A stretch of 64,000 nt of DNA. Source: Bradyrhizobium elkanii USDA 76 (GTDB lineage: Bacteria; Pseudomonadota; Alphaproteobacteria; Rhizobiales; Xanthobacteraceae). The stretch is from assembly GCF_023278185.1 (NCBI RefSeq), contig NZ_CP066356.1, positions 3,154,001 to 3,218,000 on the forward strand, read 5' to 3'. Each line of letters begins with the position of its first letter. The stretch's first letter is position 1. The notes under the pieces were generated by a model, which did no database searches, was not told where the DNA came from, and saw nothing but the letters and a program-made list of their open reading frames with translations. Below, one piece after another: positions 59,499 through 64,000 of this stretch. The translations under genes and the position numbers were made by a program.

Positions 59499-60051
59499 GA
59501 TCAGGCTCGCGGCCGTGCTTGCGGTGATGTTCGTCGCCGCTTCGTCTGTCCGCGCGCAGGACCCACCCGCAGAGCCGGAGGGCTATCGCACCGAGGACTA
59601 CCGCGCGCCGGTGCCGGTGACGCTTGCCGGCGCACGGGTGCTCACGACCGCGGAAGCGGAAGCGATCTGGCGCGACAAGTCCGCCGGCTTCGTCGACGTG
59701 CTGCCGCGCGCGCCGAAGCCAAACCTGCCCGCCGGCACGGTGTGGCGCGAACGGCCGCACCTCAACATTCCCGGCAGCATCTGGCTGCCCGACACCGGCT
59801 ACGGCAAGCTCGCTGCGCCCACGGAGGATTATCTGCGACGCGGGCTCGTCCGCGCCTCAGGCGGCGAGGCGACCAGATTGCTCGTGATCTACTGCCAGGA
59901 GAATTGCTGGATGTCGTGGAACGCCGCCAAGCGCGTGCTGTCCTACGGCTACCGCAACGTGGCCTGGTATCCGGAGGGAACCGACGGCTGGGAGCGTGCC
60001 AAATTGCCGCTGGCGGATGCCGAGCCCGAGCCGCGCGAGGGAGAGCAATGA
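59497..60051 (+). CDS. PQQ-associated CXXXCW-motif protein (rhodanese-like)
   Basis: 184 aa secreted protein (signal to about residue 21) of the PQQ-linked family with the motif C133-Q-E-N-C137-W138, followed by 'MSWNAAKRVLSYGYRNVAWY' and 'PEGTDGWERA'. The fold resembles rhodanese, and the two Cys could form a redox or metal site. The family is defined by co-occurrence with an ABC system for PQQ-metabolised alcohols. Likely co-transcribed with the binding protein upstream. Confidence 0.9.
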   Translation: MIRLAAVLAVMFVAASSVRAQDPPAEPEGYRTEDYRAPVPVTLAGARVLTTAEAEAIWRDKSAGFVDVLPRAPKPNLPAGTVWRERPHLNIPGSIWLPDTGYGKLAAPTEDYLRRGLVRASGGEATRLLVIYCQENCWMSWNAAKRVLSYGYRNVAWYPEGTDGWERAKLPLADAEPEPREGEQ

Positions 60052-60078
60052 GCCCGCCCCCAACGCGCCACCCGAGCG

Positions 60079-60375
60079 TTACTTCTGCTTGTCGAGCTTG
60101 TTGATGGTCTTGCCGCCGTCGCTGTCCGTTGTGGTGAACGAGACCTTATCACCGGCGTGGAAGGCCTCCAGCGATTGTCCCTTGGGTACCTTGTATTCCT
60201 GAATCGAGCCGCCGGACGCGCCCACCGTGCCGCTTTGCGTCTGCTGGATCGAGATGGTTCCACTCAGTCGGTCAATCTTGGTGACCATTCCCGACATGGA
60301 TTGCTGGGCCAAAGCCGCTGAGGTGACCAGGCTCGCGGCGGCAAGGCTGGTCATGACGATCTTGGCTGCTTTCAT
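60079..60375 (-). CDS. Small periplasmic OB-fold protein (CusF-like)
   Basis: 98 aa with signal peptide ('IVMTSLAAASLVTSAALAQ') and a five-strand pattern 'MSGMVTKIDRLSGTISIQQT' ... 'YKVPKGQSLEAFHAGDKVSF' ... 'TINKLDKQK' as in CusF/DUF1344-like proteins. The copper ligands of CusF (His, two Met, Trp) are not evident, so a different or no metal. GGAGG lies 3-8 bases before the ATG. It lies between two PQQ-linked units, opposite to the CXXXCW gene. Confidence 0.72.
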   Translation of the reverse strand: MKAAKIVMTSLAAASLVTSAALAQQSMSGMVTKIDRLSGTISIQQTQSGTVGASGGSIQEYKVPKGQSLEAFHAGDKVSFTTTDSDGGKTINKLDKQK

Positions 60376-60517
60376 GGAGGTCTCCCAACTTCAGATATAG
60401 TTGGAGACAACGAGCGGGCAACGCAGTTTGTTCCGGATCGGCGTGGCCCAACAGATTGTTACCCAACAGACCGTCAAGGCGGCGCGTTAACGATCCCGGG
60501 GCGATCGGTCGCAGGCC

Positions 60518-61135
60518 TCAATCGAGCTCCTGCTGGATGGTCCGGCCGAGCGCGAACAGGCGCTGATCGATGGCGGTCGGCACCTCGCAGACGAATTTCA
60601 CCACGCGCCCGCGGTCCTCGAAAATGCGGGTCTCCCAGACCAGTTGGTTGCCGAGCTCGTCGACCTTGGCCTGGTCCGGCGGTGTCGCGTCCTGCAGCGC
60701 TTGCAGCTTGAGCGTGTCGTCGCGGATCTTCTCCGCGGCCTCGCGCTGCTTGCGCATCACGCGCTCGAGCCCGTTCATCACCGAGGCGCGCTGTCCGTTT
60801 AGCGTATCGAACAGGCCCGCGAACAGCAGCTTTCCCGCATTGGCCTTGTCGGCCGCGGCAGCTGACAGGAATTCGGTGATCTCCTTCTGCGCCTCCTCCA
60901 GCGGGACGCGGCGCGCCGCGAGCTTGATCGCGAGTGCGCTGACTTTCGCGTCGTCCTTCCACTTGGTCTCGGCGTCGCCGAGCGGCGGCCCGGCCCAGAC
61001 CGCGGCGAGCGAGATCTCGGGCACCTTGGCCTGTTGGCAGGGCCAGTCCGGATAGCGCGGGTCGGCAGCTGATGCGACCTGGTTCGACAGAACCATCGCG
61101 AGCAGCGCGCCCAGCCCTGTTCGCCAGCCTGTCAT
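60518..61135 (-). CDS. Secreted helical protein in the PQQ/lanthanide ABC operon, 205 aa
   Basis: Signal peptide ('LGALLAMVLSNQVASAAD'), a short conserved piece 'PDWPCQQAKVPEISLAAVWA', then long helices with coiled-coil character ('GLERVMRKQREAAEKIRDDT') and two Cys. ATG 61135 overlaps the permease stop (ATGA), so it is the last gene of the ABC-2 operon. I recognise no catalytic motif; a periplasmic accessory of the transporter is likely. Confidence 0.75.
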   Translation of the reverse strand: MTGWRTGLGALLAMVLSNQVASAADPRYPDWPCQQAKVPEISLAAVWAGPPLGDAETKWKDDAKVSALAIKLAARRVPLEEAQKEITEFLSAAAADKANAGKLLFAGLFDTLNGQRASVMNGLERVMRKQREAAEKIRDDTLKLQALQDATPPDQAKVDELGNQLVWETRIFEDRGRVVKFVCEVPTAIDQRLFALGRTIQQELD

Positions 61136-61980
61136 GCCTCGCCTCCGCCGGGTCCGCGGCGCACCAGGCCGCGCGATGGATCGTAAGCCAGGATCGCGCC
61201 GATCATGAAGACGACCGTGCAGCCGCCGACCACCGCGAGCGAAATCCAGTTCATCTTGCCATACAGCGCAAACCGGATCAGCTCCACCGCATGCGTGAAC
61301 GGATTGCACTGGCAGATATAATACAGCATCGGGCTGCCTTCCTGCACGCGCCACAGCGGGTAGAGGGCCGACGATGCGAAGAACATCGGGAAGATCACAA
61401 AGTTCATCACGCCAGCGAAATTTTCCAGCTGCTTGATGCTGGCCGAGATCAGCATGCCGAGCGCGCCGAGCATAAGGCCCGACAGCACCAGCGCCGGAAG
61501 CACGGTGAGGTAGCCGATCGTCGGCGGCGCGATGTCCCAGAACCATGCGATGACAAGGAAGGCATAGACCTGCAGCAGCGACACGGCCGTGCCCGCGAGC
61601 AGCTTGCAGAACAGGAGATAGCCGCGTGGCAGCGGGCTGACCAGCAGCGTGCGCATGTTGCCCATCTCGCGGTCGTAGACCATCGACAGCGAGGATTGCA
61701 TGCCGTTGAAGAGCTGGATCATCGCCATCAGCCCGGGCGCGATGTAGACCTCGTAGAGGATGTAGGTCTCGTAGGGCGGGATGATCGAGATGCCGAGCAC
61801 CTGCCGGAAGCCGGCCGCGAAGATGAACAGCCAGACCAGCGGCCTGACCAGCGCCGACACGAAGCGCTCGCGCTGATGCAGGAAGCGCAGCGCCTCGCGC
61901 CACACGATGCCGTTCAGGCAGACGATGTATTCCGACAGCGAGAAGCCGCTTCGCTCAGCCGTAACCGTCGTGCTGGTCAT
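61132..61980 (-). CDS. ABC-2 type permease of a PQQ/alcohol- or lanthanide-linked transporter
   Basis: 282 aa with six hydrophobic segments and the ABC-2 pattern ('PLVWLFIFAAGFRQVLGISI', 'MVYDREMGNMRTLLVSPLPR', 'YYICQCNPFTHAVELIRFAL'). ABC-2 proteins are usually exporters. This branch (PedC-like) is defined by PQQ-dependent alcohol oxidation; the related LutF of Methylorubrum is needed for lanthanide uptake (memory). Overlaps by ATGA both the ATPase before it and the helical protein after it. Confidence 0.87.
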   Translation of the reverse strand: MTSTTVTAERSGFSLSEYIVCLNGIVWREALRFLHQRERFVSALVRPLVWLFIFAAGFRQVLGISIIPPYETYILYEVYIAPGLMAMIQLFNGMQSSLSMVYDREMGNMRTLLVSPLPRGYLLFCKLLAGTAVSLLQVYAFLVIAWFWDIAPPTIGYLTVLPALVLSGLMLGALGMLISASIKQLENFAGVMNFVIFPMFFASSALYPLWRVQEGSPMLYYICQCNPFTHAVELIRFALYGKMNWISLAVVGGCTVVFMIGAILAYDPSRGLVRRGPGGGEA

Positions 61981-62798
61981 GACGGCGGTCTCCCCGCGAG
62001 TGTTGCCGTTCCGGTCAGCCGCATGAACGCGGTGTTGACGTCCTGGGCGCCTGCGTCCGCGATCACGCGCGACACCGGGCCGTGCGCCAGCATTCGGCCC
62101 TGATGCAGCACGACGAGGTCGTCGTTTGGCATGATTTCGTCGAACAGATGCGTCGCCCAGAGCACGCCGATGCCCTGTTCGGTGACGAGCTGCCGGACAT
62201 GGTCGAGGATGTCGGCGCGCGCCTTGACGTCGAGCCCGACCGTGGCCTCGTCGAGCAGCAGCAGCCGGGGCCGGTGCAGTAGCGCGCGGGCGATCTCAAG
62301 CCTTCGCATCTGGCCGCCCGAGAGATCGCGCACCTTGCTGGCGGCGCGGTCGGCAAGCCCGATGCGGCCAAGCACCTCGGCACTGCGCAGCCGCGCCTCG
62401 CGCCGCGAGATGCCGTGCAGCGCGGCGTGATACAGCAGGTTCTGCGTCAGCGAGAGGTCGAGGTCGAGCGTTCGCGGCTGGAACACGACGCCCATCAGCC
62501 GCAGCGCTTCACCAGGCGTCCGGCTGATGTCGTGGCCAAAGATCTTGATCTGGCCGTTCTGGATGCCGAACAGCCGCGTCACCAGCGAGAACAGCGTGCT
62601 CTTGCCGGCGCCATTGAGGCCCAGCAGCGCGGTGAAGCTCGCAGGCTGAACCGTGAAACTGACATCGATCAGGGCGCGGCGCGGGCCGTAGCTATGGCTG
62701 ACATTGCCGATCGACAGCGCCGGTTGCACGGCCGCGGCTGTTCCAGGGCCTGCATCCGGCGAGGGCTGGCTCGCGATATGGGCGTCGGTTGCGGTCAT
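61977..62798 (-). CDS. ABC transporter ATPase of the PQQ/lanthanide-linked system
   Basis: 273 aa. Walker A 'LLGLNGAGKSTLFSL', Q-loop 'MGVVFQPRTLDLD', signature 'LSGGQMRRLEIARA', Walker B 'LLLLDEATVGLD', switch 'LWATHLFDEI'. The RTLDLDLS segment is typical of the PQQ-associated branch. ATG 62798 overlaps the beta-propeller stop (ATGA). Functions with the permease 61132-61980. Confidence 0.92.
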   Translation of the reverse strand: MTATDAHIASQPSPDAGPGTAAAVQPALSIGNVSHSYGPRRALIDVSFTVQPASFTALLGLNGAGKSTLFSLVTRLFGIQNGQIKIFGHDISRTPGEALRLMGVVFQPRTLDLDLSLTQNLLYHAALHGISRREARLRSAEVLGRIGLADRAASKVRDLSGGQMRRLEIARALLHRPRLLLLDEATVGLDVKARADILDHVRQLVTEQGIGVLWATHLFDEIMPNDDLVVLHQGRMLAHGPVSRVIADAGAQDVNTAFMRLTGTATLAGRPPS

Positions 62799-63763
62799 GG
62801 CTGCGCGATCGTGATCCCCCAGGGCAGTTCGCCGACCTGAATGGTCTTGATCACCTTCTGGGATGCAACGTCGATCACCGAGACGTCGTTCGAGACGCCG
62901 TTGGTGACCAGCAAATATTTTTCGTCCGGGGTGAAATCCATGTGCCAGACCCGCTGGCCGACCAGGAGATATTTGAGGACCTTGTGGGTCACACCGTCGA
63001 CGACCGCGACGCGGTTGGCGGGGCCGAGCGCAATGAATGCAGTCTTGCCGTCCTTGGTCATGCCGATGCCGACGGGCTGGATCGCCTCGTTGCGCAGGCC
63101 CGGAATTTCGAAGGTGATCTTGCCGGTCACCTCGCGCTTGACCGGATCGACGATCGACACCGTGCCGCCGATCTCGGAGGAGACCCACAGTTCGGAGCCG
63201 TCGCGCTTGAACTGGGCGAAGCGCGGCCGCGAATCGACCAGCACATTGGCGACGATCTGGCGCGTCGACGTGTCGATGAAATGCGCCATGTTGGTCGTCT
63301 CGGACGTGTTGATCAGGATCTTGCCGTCCGGGCTGATCGTCATCCCCTCGGGTTCGACGCCGACCTGGATGTCGCCGATCCGGGCGCGCTTTTCGAGATC
63401 GATCACGGTCACGGTGTTGTCGTTCTCGTTGGCGACATACATGGTCTTGCCGGCGGCATCCTGGGTGAACAATTCAGGATCGGGACCGGAGGGCAGGGTG
63501 TCGACGATCTCCTGGGTCTTGGTGTCGATCACCTGGATCGTGTCGTCGTCGCCGACCGCGACCATCACGAATTTGCCGTCGCGCGAGAACTCGATGCCGC
63601 GCGGCCGCTGGCCGACCTTGATGGTTTTGGTCACCGTCCAGCTGTTGGTGTCGATCACCGTGACGGTGTTGCCCTTCTCGTTGGAGACGTAGGCAACGAA
63701 GGCGGACGCCGGTGCCGCGGCAAGCCAAACGAGCATCCCGGTCAACAGACAGCGGCGCCACAT
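62795..63763 (-). CDS. YVTN beta-propeller protein of the PQQ/lanthanide ABC operon
   Basis: 322 aa secreted seven-bladed propeller: signal 'CLLTGMLVWLAAAPASAF' then repeats such as 'YVSNEKGNTVTVIDTNSWTV', 'YVANENDNTVTVIDLEKRAR' and 'LVTNGVSNDVSVIDVASQKV'. The family is the PQQ-catabolism-associated propeller (LutD counterpart in Methylorubrum, by memory). GAGGGAG lies 9 bases before the ATG at 63763; the ATG at 63772 is directly adjacent to this site and so less likely. Overlaps the ATPase start. Confidence 0.88.
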   Translation of the reverse strand: MWRRCLLTGMLVWLAAAPASAFVAYVSNEKGNTVTVIDTNSWTVTKTIKVGQRPRGIEFSRDGKFVMVAVGDDDTIQVIDTKTQEIVDTLPSGPDPELFTQDAAGKTMYVANENDNTVTVIDLEKRARIGDIQVGVEPEGMTISPDGKILINTSETTNMAHFIDTSTRQIVANVLVDSRPRFAQFKRDGSELWVSSEIGGTVSIVDPVKREVTGKITFEIPGLRNEAIQPVGIGMTKDGKTAFIALGPANRVAVVDGVTHKVLKYLLVGQRVWHMDFTPDEKYLLVTNGVSNDVSVIDVASQKVIKTIQVGELPWGITIAQP

Positions 63764-63777
63764 GCGTTTCATCTCCC

Positions 63778-64000
63778 TCACTGCAGCTTGCACTTCGTTT
63801 CAGGCCGGTCAACTCCGAGCGTGTCGAGTTCGGAGACCTGATGCAGGAAACCTTCCTGCGGCGAGACCGAGACCACCATACGACCATCGGCCAGCAGGAT
63901 CGGCTGGCGGAGCTGCAGATTCCAGTCTCGCAGGGTCAAGCGCGTGCCCTTGAAAGCGGCAATCGAGAAATCCTTGCCCTTGAGGAAGGCGATGACCTTC
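63778..64000 (-). CDS. Partial: ABC substrate-binding protein of the PQQ alcohol dehydrogenase system (C-terminus)
   Basis: Only the last 73 codons are in the window; the start lies beyond 64000. The translated end reads 'FKGTRLTLRDWNLQLRQPIL' then 'MVVSVSPQEGFLHQVSELDT' and 'DRPETKCKLQ', which matches the C-terminus of the binding-protein family that accompanies PQQ alcohol dehydrogenase ABC systems. Stop TGA at 63778-63780, 14 bases before the propeller ATG, so it is the gene upstream in the same operon. Confidence 0.82.
   Translation of the reverse strand, partial: KVIAFLKGKDFSIAAFKGTRLTLRDWNLQLRQPILLADGRMVVSVSPQEGFLHQVSELDTLGVDRPETKCKLQ

Overview
The window is GC-rich, densely coded, and looks like the chromosome of an alphaproteobacterium of the Bradyrhizobium/Rhodopseudomonas group. 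The support is indirect: gene content, codon use, many ATGA stop/start overlaps, and the mix of PQQ alcohol oxidation, flagellar and amino-compound catabolic genes. I see no rRNA operon, no intact tRNA, no CRISPR array and no intact insertion sequence.

Positions 1-19651 hold a catabolic block for an imported nitrogen compound. It has a family-5 ABC importer with a fused, asymmetric double ATPase, an amidase-signature hydrolase, two tandem small-molecule kinases, an inositol-monophosphatase-like phosphatase, and AraC and DeoR regulators. Divergent from the regulators runs a tight operon: class III PLP enzyme, glutamine-synthetase-like ligase, aldehyde dehydrogenase, iron alcohol dehydrogenase, class I amidotransferase-like hydrolase and M20 amidohydrolase. 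Ligase + ADH + ALDH + gamma-glutamyl hydrolase matches the logic of gamma-glutamylated amine/amino-alcohol catabolism. Kinases + class III PLP enzyme match amino-alcohol-phosphate phospho-lyase logic. I infer an amino-alcohol (ethanolamine-like) regulon.

Positions 19652-22025 are a scar: a dctA-like fragment, two small hypothetical genes, the 3' part of a tRNA-Lys gene (probable old attachment site) and a truncated IclR regulator. Next is an acyl-CoA cluster (thiolase, an SDR and a crotonase joined out of frame by a deletion, acyl-CoA dehydrogenase). A GntR regulator follows, divergent from a large molybdopterin oxidoreductase fused to its own flavin/2Fe-2S reductase, then an AtoE-like transporter.

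Positions 32014-47335 are motility-related. A three-gene set (formyltransferase, glycosyltransferase-like protein, HAD protein) may modify the filament. Then come an ECF sigma factor, flagellin, fliD, fliS, a membrane protein that may be the anti-sigma, flgD, flgE, a small coiled-coil protein, an FlgN-like chaperone, flgK and flgL.

Positions 47348-64000 form a lanthanide/PQQ alcohol-oxidation region. It contains a PQQ dehydrogenase with the Asp-x-Asp lanthanide signature, its cytochrome c and MxaJ-like partner, a lanmodulin homologue (four EF-hands with Pro at position 2), a 26-residue pqqA with a potentially structured leader, an outer-membrane barrel, a TauABC-like importer, a SoxYZ-like carrier with a metallo-hydrolase, a second MoxJ-type binding protein, a CXXXCW protein, and an ABC-2 transporter operon with a beta-propeller and a binding protein cut by the window end. 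The last operon resembles the lanthanide-uptake (lut) or alcohol-linked (ped) ABC systems.
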